Under the pieces are notes generated by a model that saw only the letters and a program-made list of their open reading frames with translations, did not search any database and was not told the origin of the DNA. Below are positions 17,402-26,836 of a DNA stretch of 64,000 nt, one piece after another. The translations under genes were made by a program, and so were the position numbers. The first letter of the stretch is position 1. Each line of letters begins with the position of its first letter. The stretch is taken from the NCBI RefSeq assembly GCF_002901845.1, contig NZ_PPQE01000028.1:219826-283825 (forward strand), written 5' to 3'. This DNA is from Staphylococcus hominis subsp. hominis. GTDB lineage: Bacteria > Bacillota > Bacilli > Staphylococcales > Staphylococcaceae.

Positions 17402-17419
17402 CTAAACGCCTCCATATGT

Positions 17420-18103
17420 TTATGAATGATTTTTTACTGCTTCAACAAATCGTTCGGTAATTTGTTTAGGTCGTGTAATCGCACCACCAACTACTGTACA
17501 ATGAACACCAAGTTCGTTCACTTTTTTATACATGTCAGGTGTGATGACATTACCCTCTGCAATGACTTTTGTGTTTACTTGATTAAGTACTTCTTTTAAA
17601 AATTCAAAATCATTTTCATATAATATATGACCCTTTGTATAAGATGTATACCCTCTTAGAGTGGTTCCAATATAGTCAAAACCTAATTGATCTGCATAAA
17701 TAGCTTCTTCAATCGTTGAGATATCAGCCATAATTTCAATATCAGGCGCTTTTTCTCTAATATATTTCACAAGTTCTTCAAGAGGTTCTTTTGGACGTTT
17801 TTGTTTAGTAGCATCTAAAGCAATGACTTCACAACCGCTTTCAATGAGTTCATTTACCTCTTTTGAAGTTGCAGTTATAAACACACTTGAGTTAGTGTAA
17901 TCTCGTTTAACAATTCCGATAACTGGTAAATTGATCTCCTTGCGAATAGCTACAATATCTTCTATAGAGTTAGCACGTATACCTACTGCACCGCCTTGAT
18001 AAGCAGCTAAAGCCATTTTTGACATAATGAACGAAGAATGTAAAGGTTCTTCAGGTAAAGCTTGACAAGAAACGATTAATCCTTGTGGTAACATATCATT
18101 CAC
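17420..18103 (-). CDS. nanE: N-acetylmannosamine-6-phosphate 2-epimerase
   Basis: A 227-aa TIM-barrel enzyme with GIVKRDY (Lys about 62), [47 protein letters not shown] and VVGGAITRP. It converts ManNAc-6-P to GlcNAc-6-P, linking sialic acid breakdown to amino sugar metabolism. It is the first gene of the nanE-nagB operon and is divergent from the regulator; the shared intergenic region carries the TTGAAAAATATTTTCATT box also found before nanA. Confidence 0.93.
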   Translation of the reverse strand: MNDMLPQGLIVSCQALPEEPLHSSFIMSKMALAAYQGGAVGIRANSIEDIVAIRKEINLPVIGIVKRDYTNSSVFITATSKEVNELIESGCEVIALDATKQKRPKEPLEELVKYIREKAPDIEIMADISTIEEAIYADQLGFDYIGTTLRGYTSYTKGHILYENDFEFLKEVLNQVNTKVIAEGNVITPDMYKKVNELGVHCTVVGGAITRPKQITERFVEAVKNHS

Positions 18104-18224
18104 TCCGTAACATTTATATTTATAAATAGAATATATCGAGTTTGTGGTTATTTATACAATACTGTTGAATTGATTTACTCATATCATAACATTAAGAAAA
18201 TTATTATCAATTTAAAATTATAAA

Positions 18225-18242
18225 TTGAAAAATATTTTCATT
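18225..18242. promoter_or_regulatory. Probable NanR operator, nanE/nanR side
   Basis: TTGAAAAATATTTTCATT is a near-perfect palindrome and occurs identically at 20068-20085 in front of nanK/nanA. The two copies flank the RpiR-type regulator gene, so they are the best candidates for its binding sites. Confidence 0.7.
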
Positions 18243-18294
18243 TATAATAAATTAGACATAAGTTATTTAATTGAGTAAAGAGGATGATTGTAAA

Positions 18295-19101
18295 ATGAAA
18301 TTTGAAAATAGAGTTCAGCGTTGTCGTCATTTATTAACAAAAACAGATAAACGAATTATAGAATATATACAAAAGCATCCACTTGATGATAGTTTCTCAA
18401 CAATTAATTCATTGGCTTATGCAATTGAAACATCGCCAGCTACAATAACGCGTTTCAGTAACAAATTAAATTACGATAATTTTCAAGATATGAAGTTTAG
18501 TTTGCAACATGAAAAATCAGAGAAATCTGTAGAAAATGCACCATTAGTACAACTTATACATCGTTATCATCAAAATATCATTCAACAAACTGGAGAGTTT
18601 ATTTCTGAGGAAAAAATTAAACGCTTAGCACATAATTTAAAAACATGTAGACAGGTGAATTTCGCAGGTTTAGGGAGTTCAGGTTTAACAGCAAGTGAAT
18701 TTTATTATCGTGCCATGCGTATGGGGATAAAAGGTTTAGTATCCACAGATGCTCATCAAATGAAGATTTCTGCGTCATTATTATCATCGAATGATATGTT
18801 TGTAGCAATTTCAAATAGTGGGGAAACAAGTGAGCTTATCGATGCGGCTAAAATAGCACGAAATCAAGGCGCTTATGTTGTTGTAATTACTAATTTTGAA
18901 GGAAGCACAATTACTAAAAATGCAGATTTAGTGCTGATTACGTCTGCGCAGTCCAATAATAATGATACAAGATTTATTAATTCACAAATTGCAACTCACT
19001 TTTTATTAGATCTTGTGAGTTACATTCTTCTTGGAGATCCTTACATGCATAAACTCTATCAACAAACACGTCAAGTTGTGCTAAACCATGGGAGCAAATA
19101 A
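18295..19101 (+). CDS. nanR: RpiR-family regulator of sialic acid genes
   Basis: A 268-aa protein with an N-terminal HTH_6 domain (KRIIEYIQKHP, TSPATITRFSNKL, FQDMKFSL) and a C-terminal SIS sugar-phosphate domain (VNFAGLGSSGLTASEF, FVAISNSGETSELI). RpiR regulators of this type sense a sugar phosphate; in S. aureus NanR responds to ManNAc-6-P and represses the nan genes. It lies between nanE and nanK, with an identical palindrome on each side of the gene pair. The start is the ATG at 18295 after an AGAGGATG site; an in-frame TTG at 18271 is less likely. Confidence 0.88.
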   Translation: MKFENRVQRCRHLLTKTDKRIIEYIQKHPLDDSFSTINSLAYAIETSPATITRFSNKLNYDNFQDMKFSLQHEKSEKSVENAPLVQLIHRYHQNIIQQTGEFISEEKIKRLAHNLKTCRQVNFAGLGSSGLTASEFYYRAMRMGIKGLVSTDAHQMKISASLLSSNDMFVAISNSGETSELIDAAKIARNQGAYVVVITNFEGSTITKNADLVLITSAQSNNNDTRFINSQIATHFLLDLVSYILLGDPYMHKLYQQTRQVVLNHGSK

Positions 19102-19105
19102 ATAA

Positions 19106-19128
19106 GAGGACTAGAATGCGTAGTCCTC
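19106..19128. terminator. Hairpin between nanR and nanK ends
   Basis: GAGGACTA (19106-19113) pairs with TAGTCCTC (19121-19128). The genes converge here; the T content is better on the minus strand, favouring nanK. Confidence 0.55.
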
Positions 19129-19142
19129 CATGTTTATAACTA

Positions 19143-20003
19143 CTATTGTATTGCACCGTACAAAGCTGCATTATTACCGCTTCGAGTCGTCTGAAGACGT
19201 GCTATTCCATAATGAGGCGGAAGGTAATAATGAATTTTAGGCTTAATATATTTTAATAGTGTATCTTTTTGAGAAGAGATACCTCCACCAATCAAGATAA
19301 GTTCAGGATCATAGATAATTTGTAATTGAGCGATACCTTCAGCTACTGAATGGCTCCACTCTTCTAAAATATTGATTGCTACAGTGTCATTTTCTTCAGC
19401 TAATTCAAATAATTTTGGTACGTTAGTGTCATACTTAAAGTGATGTAATAGCATTAAATCTTTTAGCGCTGAAGTTGAAGCTCTTTGTTCAAATGTTTTG
19501 TCATCGGAAGAACGATAAAGCAAATAACCAATTTCATTTGCTCGATGACGTGCACCTTGATAGATTCCAATAGATTTATTATAAAATGCACCGCCAATTC
19601 CTGTTCCTAAAGTAAGACAAAAGATGTTATTTTCTTCATAATTATGCAAAGAAAGCTCCCCAAGTAATGCTGCATCTACATCGTTGTAAACAGTTATATT
19701 TGAGGACAATTCCTTGAAAACATTTAAAAAATTTGTACCATCAAAATTTTGAATAGTTGGTCCAGTGTAAACAATTTCTCCACGAGTTGAATCTACAACG
19801 CCAGCACTTGAGATACCAATGTGAGGATTTTTAAGCTGATATTTTTTTATAAATGCATCAATGATTAAGTATATTTCGTTCGTTATTAAAATGTGAATAT
19901 TGTCTGGAGTAGCAATGGTTTTATAATCAATAATGTTTAATTCATTGTTAATTACTGCAAGTTTTATATTAGTGCCCCCGATATCAACTGCAATTTTATA
20001 CAT
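19143..20003 (-). CDS. nanK: N-acetylmannosamine kinase, ROK family
   Basis: A 286-aa ROK kinase with the ATP site IAVDIGGTNIKLAV, the catalytic Asp in VYNDVDAALLGE, TLGTGIGGAFY and LILIGGGISS. It phosphorylates ManNAc to ManNAc-6-P for NanE. The zinc-binding CxCGxxGC motif of typical ROK proteins is not present; where it would lie the sequence reads HRANEIGYLLY. It is divergent from nanA, with one copy of the putative NanR box and a cre box between them. Confidence 0.88.
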   Translation of the reverse strand: MYKIAVDIGGTNIKLAVINNELNIIDYKTIATPDNIHILITNEIYLIIDAFIKKYQLKNPHIGISSAGVVDSTRGEIVYTGPTIQNFDGTNFLNVFKELSSNITVYNDVDAALLGELSLHNYEENNIFCLTLGTGIGGAFYNKSIGIYQGARHRANEIGYLLYRSSDDKTFEQRASTSALKDLMLLHHFKYDTNVPKLFELAEENDTVAINILEEWSHSVAEGIAQLQIIYDPELILIGGGISSQKDTLLKYIKPKIHYYLPPHYGIARLQTTRSGNNAALYGAIQ

Positions 20004-20067
20004 ATAAAAAACCTCCTTAGTTTTCTTTATAACTACTATAAATCATTTTTAGTCCTCTAGTTTTAAT

Positions 20068-20085
20068 TTGAAAAATATTTTCATT
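20068..20085. promoter_or_regulatory. Probable NanR operator, nanK/nanA side
   Basis: Identical to the box at 18225-18242. A weaker half-copy (TTAATATTTTTCA) lies at 20103-20115, so two regulator sites may sit in this divergent promoter. Confidence 0.7.
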
Positions 20086-20135
20086 AAATTTAGAATTATT
20101 TGTTAATATTTTTCATATAGTATTGTATAAAAATA

Positions 20136-20149
20136 TGATAGCGTTTACA
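20136..20149. promoter_or_regulatory. CcpA cre box before nanA
   Basis: TGATAGCGTTTACA fits the cre consensus TGWNANCGNTNWCA at every fixed position. It lies about 84 bases before the nanA start, so carbon catabolite repression of nanA-nanT, and perhaps nanK, is expected. Confidence 0.75.
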
Positions 20150-20232
20150 ATTCGAAATATAAATAGAATATATTGCTGTTGAATTAATAATAAAATTATA
20201 AAAAATTCAGATCATATATTGGAGGATTTCGA

Positions 20233-21114
20233 ATGGAAGAACAATTAAAAGGATTATATGCAGCATTACTTGTCCCATTTGATGAAAATGGTCAAGTTAA
20301 AGAAGAAGGATTAAAACAAATCGCAAAGAATGCAATAGAAGTTGAACAATTAGACGGTTTATATGTAAATGGAAGTTCTGGAGAAAATTTCTTAATTAGT
20401 AAAGAACAAAAGAAACAAATCTTTAAAGTTGTAAAAGAAGCGGTTGGAAATGATGTGAAATTAATTGCTCAAGTAGGTTCACTAGATCTAAATGAGGCCA
20501 TTGAACTTGGAAAGTATGCCACAAATTTAGGATATGATGCATTATCAGCAGTAACACCATTCTATTATCCGTTTTCTTTTGAAGAGATTAAGCAATATTA
20601 CTTCGATATTATTGAAGCAACGCAAAATAAAATGATAATTTATGCCATTCCGGATTTGACTGGTGTAAATATTAGTATCAACCAATTTGAAGAATTGTTT
20701 GATAATGAAAAAATTGTAGGAGTAAAATATACTGCGCCAAATTTCTTCTTACTTGAAAGAATTAGAAAAGCATTTCCAGATAAGTTGATTTTGTCTGGAT
20801 TTGATGAAATGTTAGTTCAAGCAGTTATTTCTGGAGTAGATGGTGCAATTGGTTCTACATATAATGTGAATGGCCGTCGTGCACGTCAAATTTATGATTT
20901 AGCTCGTGAAGGTAAAGTTGAAGAAGCTTATAAAATTCAACATGATACTAATAATATTATTGAAACAGTTTTAAGCATGGGTATTTACCCTACTTTAAAA
21001 GAAATATTAAAAACACGAGGCATCGATGGTGGAGTACCTAAACGTCCATTTTCACCATTTAATGAAGCAAATCGTAAAGAATTAAATCAATTAATTGAAA
21101 CTTATAACTTGTAA
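20233..21114 (+). CDS. nanA: N-acetylneuraminate lyase
   Basis: A 293-aa DapA-superfamily lyase with the GSSGE motif ([11 protein letters not shown]), the catalytic Tyr in [11 protein letters not shown] and the Schiff-base Lys in [11 protein letters not shown] (about residue 165). It cleaves N-acetylneuraminate to pyruvate and ManNAc. It has a GGAGG site 9 bases before the ATG. It leads the nanA-nanT operon; the 46-base gap to nanT contains no terminator. Confidence 0.94.
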   Translation: MEEQLKGLYAALLVPFDENGQVKEEGLKQIAKNAIEVEQLDGLYVNGSSGENFLISKEQKKQIFKVVKEAVGNDVKLIAQVGSLDLNEAIELGKYATNLGYDALSAVTPFYYPFSFEEIKQYYFDIIEATQNKMIIYAIPDLTGVNISINQFEELFDNEKIVGVKYTAPNFFLLERIRKAFPDKLILSGFDEMLVQAVISGVDGAIGSTYNVNGRRARQIYDLAREGKVEEAYKIQHDTNNIIETVLSMGIYPTLKEILKTRGIDGGVPKRPFSPFNEANRKELNQLIETYNL

Positions 21115-21160
21115 TTACGACACAATTTAAACGACAGAATATAAACAAGGGGTGTTCCTT

Positions 21161-22693
21161 ATGCAACATATAGGATTTGGGTTATGGAATTGGATAGCAG
21201 TTATCGTCTATCTTGTGGCAATGTTATTAGTAGGTGCCTATTTTACTAAACGTGCAAGCCAAGATACTGATAGTTTCTTTAAAGCAAGCGGACGTTTACC
21301 ATCGTGGGCAATTGGTTTTTCTATTTATGCGACTACATTAAGTGCAATTACGTTTATGTCTACACCTGAAAAAGCTTTTTTAACTGATTGGGCCTATATA
21401 GCAGGAAATATTGCAATTGTAGCAATCATTCCAATATTAATTGCTTTTTATGTTCCATTCTTTAAAAAATTACATGTAACTTCAGCTTATGAGTATTTAG
21501 AAGCACGATTTGGACCAAGTATACGTTTAATTGGATCATTATTATTTATTATTTTTCACTTAGGACGTATTGCAATCGTTATTTATTTACCAACTTTAGC
21601 AATAACTGCTGTATCTGATATTAATCCATACATTGTAGCAAGTTTAGTAGGTATTTTATGTATTTTATATACATTTTTAGGTGGATTCGAAGGAGTCGTT
21701 TGGAGTGATTTTATCCAAGGTGTCATTTTACTTGGTGGAGCATTGCTTATCATTATCATCGGTGCTTTTGAAATAAAAGGTGGATTTGGCACAATTGTAC
21801 ATGATGCTATTGCGAATAAAAAAATTCTTAGCGCAGATAATTGGAAACTTAACTCAGCAGCAGCGGCGATCCCAATTATTTTCCTGGGAAATATTTTTAA
21901 TAATTTACATCAATATACAGCGAGCCAAGATGTAGTACAACGTTATCAAGCATCAGAATCTATGGAAGAAACCAAAAAATCATTATGGACAAATGGTGTC
22001 TTAGCACTAATTTCAGCGCCTATTTTCTATGGCATGGGTACGATGATGTATTCATTTTATCAGCATCAAGAAACATTGCCTAAAGGTTTTAATACATCAT
22101 CAATTGTTCCATATTTTATTTTGACTGAAATGCCCCCATTTATTGGTGGATTACTTATTGCAGCAATATTCGCTGCAGCACAATCAACAATTTCATCAAG
22201 TTTAAATTCAATTTCAGCATGTACTTCTGAAGATATTAAACATCGCTTCTTTGGAAAAAAGGATGATAAATCAGAAGTGAAATTTGCTCGATTAATTATT
22301 GTGATAGCAGGTTTATTAAGCTATGGTATTTCGATGTATTTAATTGCAGCAGATTCTAATAATTTATGGGATTTATTCTTACTTATTACTGGATTATTTG
22401 GTGTGCCGTTAGCTGGAATATTTGCAGTTGGGATATTCACAAGACGTGCAAATACATTTGGTGTCATTGTCGGACTATTTGCAGGAGTAATTATCGCTTA
22501 TTTACTTCATGGAATAGGTGGAGGAAACTCACCATTTTACGTATCAATTATTTCATTTTTAGTTGCTTTTATTTTAGGTTATATCGTAAGCTTGCTTGTA
22601 CCATCTAAAAATGTAAAAGATATTACTGGTTTAACGATTTACGACAAAAATAAAGCTTCTACATATATATCTAAAATAGCAAAAAGAAATTGA
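21161..22693 (+). CDS. nanT: Sodium:solute symporter, sialic acid importer
   Basis: A 510-aa SSS-family carrier with about thirteen membrane segments and signatures such as SFFKASGRLPSWAIGFS, SAYEYLEARFG, FLGGFEGVVWSDFIQG and AQSTISSSLNSISAC. Position directly after nanA identifies the substrate as N-acetylneuraminate. The start is the ATG at 21161 after AAGGGGTG; the in-frame GTG at 21152 lies in that site. A terminator hairpin (22708-22751) ends the operon. Confidence 0.9.
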   Translation: MQHIGFGLWNWIAVIVYLVAMLLVGAYFTKRASQDTDSFFKASGRLPSWAIGFSIYATTLSAITFMSTPEKAFLTDWAYIAGNIAIVAIIPILIAFYVPFFKKLHVTSAYEYLEARFGPSIRLIGSLLFIIFHLGRIAIVIYLPTLAITAVSDINPYIVASLVGILCILYTFLGGFEGVVWSDFIQGVILLGGALLIIIIGAFEIKGGFGTIVHDAIANKKILSADNWKLNSAAAAIPIIFLGNIFNNLHQYTASQDVVQRYQASESMEETKKSLWTNGVLALISAPIFYGMGTMMYSFYQHQETLPKGFNTSSIVPYFILTEMPPFIGGLLIAAIFAAAQSTISSSLNSISACTSEDIKHRFFGKKDDKSEVKFARLIIVIAGLLSYGISMYLIAADSNNLWDLFLLITGLFGVPLAGIFAVGIFTRRANTFGVIVGLFAGVIIAYLLHGIGGGNSPFYVSIISFLVAFILGYIVSLLVPSKNVKDITGLTIYDKNKASTYISKIAKRN

Positions 22694-22707
22694 TTTTTAA
22701 TATTAAG

Positions 22708-22751
22708 AGAGTAGGAAAATGAATTCATTGTCAATTCAATCTTACTCTTTT
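22708..22751 (+). terminator. Terminator after nanT
   Basis: AGAGTAGG near 22708 pairs with CTTACTCT near 22741, with TGAATT/AATTCA inside, followed by six Ts. Confidence 0.7.
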
Positions 22752-22800
22752 TTCTATGCTATGATAAATTTATATACATCACTTATATTGGAGAATAACA

Positions 22801-23628
22801 ATGAAAATAATAAAAATTATTGGTATGTTTCTTTTAGCGATAATCATTATGGGAATTTCTCAAATAATCTCGCTATTATTTGATATAATTATACCATTTT
22901 ATGGAATCGGAACGATTTTATCGAGTATCACTTATATTTTACTTACATTTCTCGTCGTAAGATGGATAATTACTCATGTATTTAAAGAAACTCTATCTTC
23001 ATATCGAATGACAAAACCTGTATTTCATCCGATTTATTTGATTTTAGGGATTGCATTACCGTGCGTAATATATGCGATTTATTTTATTTTTATACCGGGA
23101 GATTTTAAGGTACATCATTTTAATTCAATCAGTAAGACGATACACGACTTGAGTTACATTATTTTTATGCAAGCTGCAGCTGGTGCTATTGTCGAGGAAA
23201 TGGTGTGTCGAGGTCTTTTAATGGGCTATATTGAAAAGAAAACAAACATTCGAATAGCAATCATCGTTACTTCACTGTTCTTTGGCGTCATTCATTTATT
23301 GAATGGTGCTCTAAATGTGACAAGTTTCTTTTTATTGTTAGTTAGTGGCACTTTAGTTGGTATGATGTTTGGTATAGCAACGTATCGATTTAACACCATT
23401 TGGGCGAGTATCACCTTGCATTTCTTTTGGAATGTCTTTCAAATCGTTTATATCACTACAAAAGAAACTGACTATAACGTCTTTCAATATGTTTTACGTT
23501 TTAAAAATATGGTGCTTACAGGAGGACAGTTTGGTTTTGAAACATCTATCGTCTCTACGATAGGCTATATCGTGGTGATTATTGTTCTGTTAATGTGCCG
23601 TACGCCATATAAAGGTAGCAACTTATAA
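22801..23628 (+). CDS. CPBP intramembrane metalloprotease
   Basis: This 275-aa protein has about eight membrane segments and the CPBP (Abi) motifs: EEMVCRG at about 127-133 (the EExxxR glutamates), FFGVIHLLNG with a conserved His, and HFFWNVFQ. Family members are Glu-type intramembrane proteases involved in peptide processing, immunity or protein localisation; the target here is unknown. It lies just before the second NDxxF lipoprotein, with a gap of 72 bases. Confidence 0.85.
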   Translation: MKIIKIIGMFLLAIIIMGISQIISLLFDIIIPFYGIGTILSSITYILLTFLVVRWIITHVFKETLSSYRMTKPVFHPIYLILGIALPCVIYAIYFIFIPGDFKVHHFNSISKTIHDLSYIIFMQAAAGAIVEEMVCRGLLMGYIEKKTNIRIAIIVTSLFFGVIHLLNGALNVTSFFLLLVSGTLVGMMFGIATYRFNTIWASITLHFFWNVFQIVYITTKETDYNVFQYVLRFKNMVLTGGQFGFETSIVSTIGYIVVIIVLLMCRTPYKGSNL

Positions 23629-23700
23629 CGCATTCAAAAGTAGTTGTAATTGTTCTATACTTAAAGTAAAGATAAATAAACGTAGTTAAGGAGAAAAGTT

Positions 23701-24387
23701 ATGAAAAAGATAGTGATAGTAACACTTATTCTCATATTATCTATTGGCTTAGTGGGATGTCATCGATTGTCTAAAGAGGATAGTGACCCTTCGGACAAAG
23801 CAAATACACAAGAAGAACATTCAACAGAAGAAAATAAGAATTCTGATGATCAAGATATCAGTCTAGAACCAGATACAAAGATACCGGATCATGTTTTTGA
23901 AAAAACATCAGTACGACATGTACAGATTTCTGAAAAAACGATTAAAAAAGATATTAAAACGTATAGTAATATTGATAAAAAAATCAATGATACGATGAAT
24001 ACATATAAAATGAAATTATATTCCAATCAAAAGTTATCCAACACAGAAGCGAACAAATTAAAAAAGCTTGTTCAATTAGAGAATGAGAATGATACAAATT
24101 TTGCACAATACATTCAAAATAATCAGATGCCAAATAATGATTATGTGATCTATACTGATAAAATAAGTCGTTATATTTCAACAGCCAATCGCATAGAGCA
24201 AAAAAGTTTAGAAATCTCATTAAAATCGGATGATGATACATCTATTTTTAATGATATTGAGCAAGTGAATAAAGATCAAGACATTGTAAATGATCAAGAA
24301 AAACAAGATATTGCCAATTTCTTGGAAGATAAAAATATTAAAACTGAAACATTTAATGAGGATTCAAATCATATTGATATAGATTGA
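23701..24387 (+). CDS. NDxxF-motif lipoprotein, second copy
   Basis: A 228-aa lipoprotein with lipobox LVGC (Cys20), an acidic linker (residues about 25-60) and a helical domain carrying NDTNF followed by AQYIQNNQ. It aligns with the lipoprotein at 1456-2064 through the motif and the C-terminus, but has a longer acidic linker and a normal base composition, which suggests it is the core copy. A GGAG site precedes the ATG. Function unknown; likely anchored to the outer membrane face. Confidence 0.85.
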   Translation: MKKIVIVTLILILSIGLVGCHRLSKEDSDPSDKANTQEEHSTEENKNSDDQDISLEPDTKIPDHVFEKTSVRHVQISEKTIKKDIKTYSNIDKKINDTMNTYKMKLYSNQKLSNTEANKLKKLVQLENENDTNFAQYIQNNQMPNNDYVIYTDKISRYISTANRIEQKSLEISLKSDDDTSIFNDIEQVNKDQDIVNDQEKQDIANFLEDKNIKTETFNEDSNHIDID

Positions 24388-24398
24388 TCGAATGAATT

Positions 24399-24451
24399 AA
24401 AAAAGGAGTGGACCGACGAATTCAAAATGAATTCCGTTCCACTCCTTTTTT
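24399..24451. terminator. Bidirectional terminator
   Basis: A long stem: arms 24399-24412 and 24438-24451 around an inner GAATTC/GAATTC pair, with A and T runs at the ends. It separates the convergent lipoprotein and CPBP protein genes. Confidence 0.9.
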
Positions 24452-24491
24452 GGCGAAATAGTTGTCGACTTCATTTAACAGGTATCCTTTT

Positions 24492-25295
24492 TTAGCTAAA
24501 CATTGCGATAAAGTAACTCACAATAATCACAATACCCGTTACACCATTATGAATCATATGAACCATCATACTATCTCTAACGTTATGACGACGATGATAA
24601 GCGAGATAGAACACCATCCCCATTATGATATACATTAAGACCGCAACCCAATTTGAAATACCATGTTGGGAAGCAAAAATAAGTGAGGATAAAATAAATG
24701 GTAACCAGAAACTGCTACGTTTAAATAGCGTTTCTTTAAAGATACCTCGATAAATTAATTCTTCTAAATAGGGAGCTACAAACGTAAGGGTGAGTGCAAA
24801 TACTATGACAGGAAACGCTTGTCCAAGTTGATCGGGAGAAGGTTTCGCGCCTTGAAAGTTACCCAGTAATGCCTTATCATTTTCTGTCTGTGCTTGACCT
24901 GTTATTGCCATCATTAGAAAACTCATTCCAATGACAATAACGCGAAGTAATAGTGCCCATCCGATATTAATCATAATATCTTTGCGTTTAAACGGTTTAA
25001 TTGGCTCATATGTATGCCGTTGATAATAACGTCTAACCAGCCAAATAACGACAGCGGCTAACAGCATAAATAATAATGTTGCTAGTGTTCCACTTGTAAC
25101 ATCCATTTTTGCAGAAAAATTAGTAATAAATAAAATAAGAACAATAGGAATCTGAGCAAGTAACATCCATCCTATAAAAATAAGAACATTTAAGAAGCGA
25201 TTCCCTTTAGGATAATGTTCATCTTTTTTATGATAATGAGAGTCAAGATTTGAATCTGAATGCATACGTGTTTCTGTAATACCTTGTTGAGTCAT
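24492..25295 (-). CDS. CPBP intramembrane metalloprotease
   Basis: A 267-aa protein with a charged, His-containing N-terminal tail (SDSNLDSHYHKKDEHYPKG), about seven membrane segments, and the motifs LEELIYRGIF (EExxxR), SSLIFASQHG (His) and HMIHNGVTG (His). It is a distinct paralogue of the protein at 22801-23628. Its substrate is unknown. The start is the ATG at 25295, after AGAGGTGAT; an in-frame ATG at 25355 would add 20 residues that are unlike the family. Confidence 0.83.
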   Translation of the reverse strand: MTQQGITETRMHSDSNLDSHYHKKDEHYPKGNRFLNVLIFIGWMLLAQIPIVLILFITNFSAKMDVTSGTLATLLFMLLAAVVIWLVRRYYQRHTYEPIKPFKRKDIMINIGWALLLRVIVIGMSFLMMAITGQAQTENDKALLGNFQGAKPSPDQLGQAFPVIVFALTLTFVAPYLEELIYRGIFKETLFKRSSFWLPFILSSLIFASQHGISNWVAVLMYIIMGMVFYLAYHRRHNVRDSMMVHMIHNGVTGIVIIVSYFIAMFS

Positions 25296-25407
25296 GGTTG
25301 TATCACCTCTAATGTTTTTATTTGAACTACGTATACTGCAACTTGAACATAACATACTCTGATTTCAACCTACAACTTACTTTATAAAATATTTGAACTA
25401 TTTATGA

Positions 25408-25441
25408 AAAGAGTGAGACAAAACTCGTTGTCCCACTCTTT
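25408..25441. terminator. Terminator after the nickel importer operon
   Basis: AAAGAGTG...GACA pairs with TGTC...CACTCTTT around a short loop; runs of A and T flank it. The minus-strand operon ends at 25450. Confidence 0.75.
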
Positions 25442-25449
25442 ATTTTGAA

Positions 25450-26076
25450 TTAACCAATATTTAAATGTTTACCAGGTAAAGCTTTCAATAAATATGAATC
25501 ATGTGTAATGATAATTAACTGTAAATGTTGAAATTCTCTTAACATTTGTAAGATGATATCTTCGTTCACCATATCTAAATTTGTTGTTGCTTCATCTAAA
25601 ATCAAGACATCTGGTTCTACAAGCAAAGCTTTTGCTATCCATAGCCTTTGGAATTGGCCACCACTTAAAGTACTCACTTTTTTACCAAGTAATTGTGATT
25701 CTAACTTACATTGCGACATGACTTCTTTTATTCTGTCCTCATGTATAGCTTTAGGATAATGAAAATGAATTAAAGGTTGTTTTAATATCCAATGAACTGT
25801 TTTATTTGGATCAAGTGTACTCGAATGATATTGAGGCACATATTGGATATGTTTCATCCATTTGTGTTGTGAAATATGGCCAAGTTCTAAATCGTTATAT
25901 ATGAGTGTACCTTGATAATTTGAATCTAATCCTGCAATAATTTGAGCCAAAGTAGACTTTCCGCTTCCACTTACGCCACTTATCAATAAATGATCGTGTG
26001 TCTCTAATGTATAATTAAAATTTTTAAATATCTGTTTATTAGAAAAAGCTTTATTTAACTGTTTAATCTGTAACAT
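25450..26076 (-). CDS. nikE: Nickel/peptide ABC transporter ATPase, last gene
   Basis: A 208-aa ATPase with Walker A SGVSGSGKST (about 34-43), signature LSGGQFQR and Walker B VLILDEATTNLD. It is shorter than most NikE/OppF ATPases, lacking the usual C-terminal oligopeptide-binding extension. It overlaps the preceding ATPase gene by 14 bases. It pairs with NikD to power import through the NikB-NikC channel. The metal assignment rests on the binding protein and nearby urease; a peptide importer is the alternative. Confidence 0.7.
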   Translation of the reverse strand: MLQIKQLNKAFSNKQIFKNFNYTLETHDHLLISGVSGSGKSTLAQIIAGLDSNYQGTLIYNDLELGHISQHKWMKHIQYVPQYHSSTLDPNKTVHWILKQPLIHFHYPKAIHEDRIKEVMSQCKLESQLLGKKVSTLSGGQFQRLWIAKALLVEPDVLILDEATTNLDMVNEDIILQMLREFQHLQLIIITHDSYLLKALPGKHLNIG

Positions 26077-26836
26077 ATTGATATCTCCTATTAGCTAGTT
26101 CAATCAATTGCTTCGTGTAAGCATGCTGAGGATCACGTAAAATATCAGAAGCACGCCCTGTTTCTACAATGTTTCCGTTTAGCATGACACTGATATGTGT
26201 TGCATAGTTTAAGACTAAGTTTAAATCATGAGTTACAAATAGCACTGTCATATCATGTTCTGTCACTACATGATGCAGTAGAGCCATTAAACTATGACGA
26301 TTGTGTTGATCTAGCGCACTAGTCGGTTCATCTGCAATTAAAAACTGTGCTTCTCTTACAATAGCCATGACAAGTGCAACTCGTTGTGCCATACCACCAC
26401 TCAATTCAAAAGGATACTGATAATAAATGGATTCAGGTTGGTCCAATCCGAGATGTTTAAATTGACGTAATACAAATGCTTTTTGCTGATCACGTGTTAA
26501 TGAAGATGACATAGAGTCAAACAATGCATCAAAGTGGCGGTTGATACGAACATTTTGGAAAAAATTGCGATTCGCATCTTGGAACATTGCATCCGTTTGT
26601 GTTAAATCGAGATGAATCTCACCACGATAGGTTAAATCATCTTCTTTCATATTCAGTACAGTACGTGTAAGTAAAGATTTACCACTCCCACTTTCTCCAA
26701 TTAAACAATGAAAGCTTCCTTTTTCAATCTTTAAATGTATCTGTTTAAGTAATGGTTCATGTTTGTGATAAACAGATACATCATTGATATAAAGGACTGT
26801 ATCTAATGTAGGTGACGACGATTGAGTATTTGACAT
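26063..26836 (-). CDS. nikD: Nickel/peptide ABC transporter ATPase
   Basis: A 257-aa ATPase with Walker A LIGESGSGKSLL, signature LSGGMAQRVALV, Walker B FLIADEPTSALD and the H-loop FVTHDL. These are features of the DppD/OppD/NikD group. It overlaps nikC by 34 bases and nikE by 14, an arrangement typical of translationally coupled importer operons. Confidence 0.75.
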   Translation of the reverse strand: MSNTQSSSPTLDTVLYINDVSVYHKHEPLLKQIHLKIEKGSFHCLIGESGSGKSLLTRTVLNMKEDDLTYRGEIHLDLTQTDAMFQDANRNFFQNVRINRHFDALFDSMSSSLTRDQQKAFVLRQFKHLGLDQPESIYYQYPFELSGGMAQRVALVMAIVREAQFLIADEPTSALDQHNRHSLMALLHHVVTEHDMTVLFVTHDLNLVLNYATHISVMLNGNIVETGRASDILRDPQHAYTKQLIELANRRYQYVTD

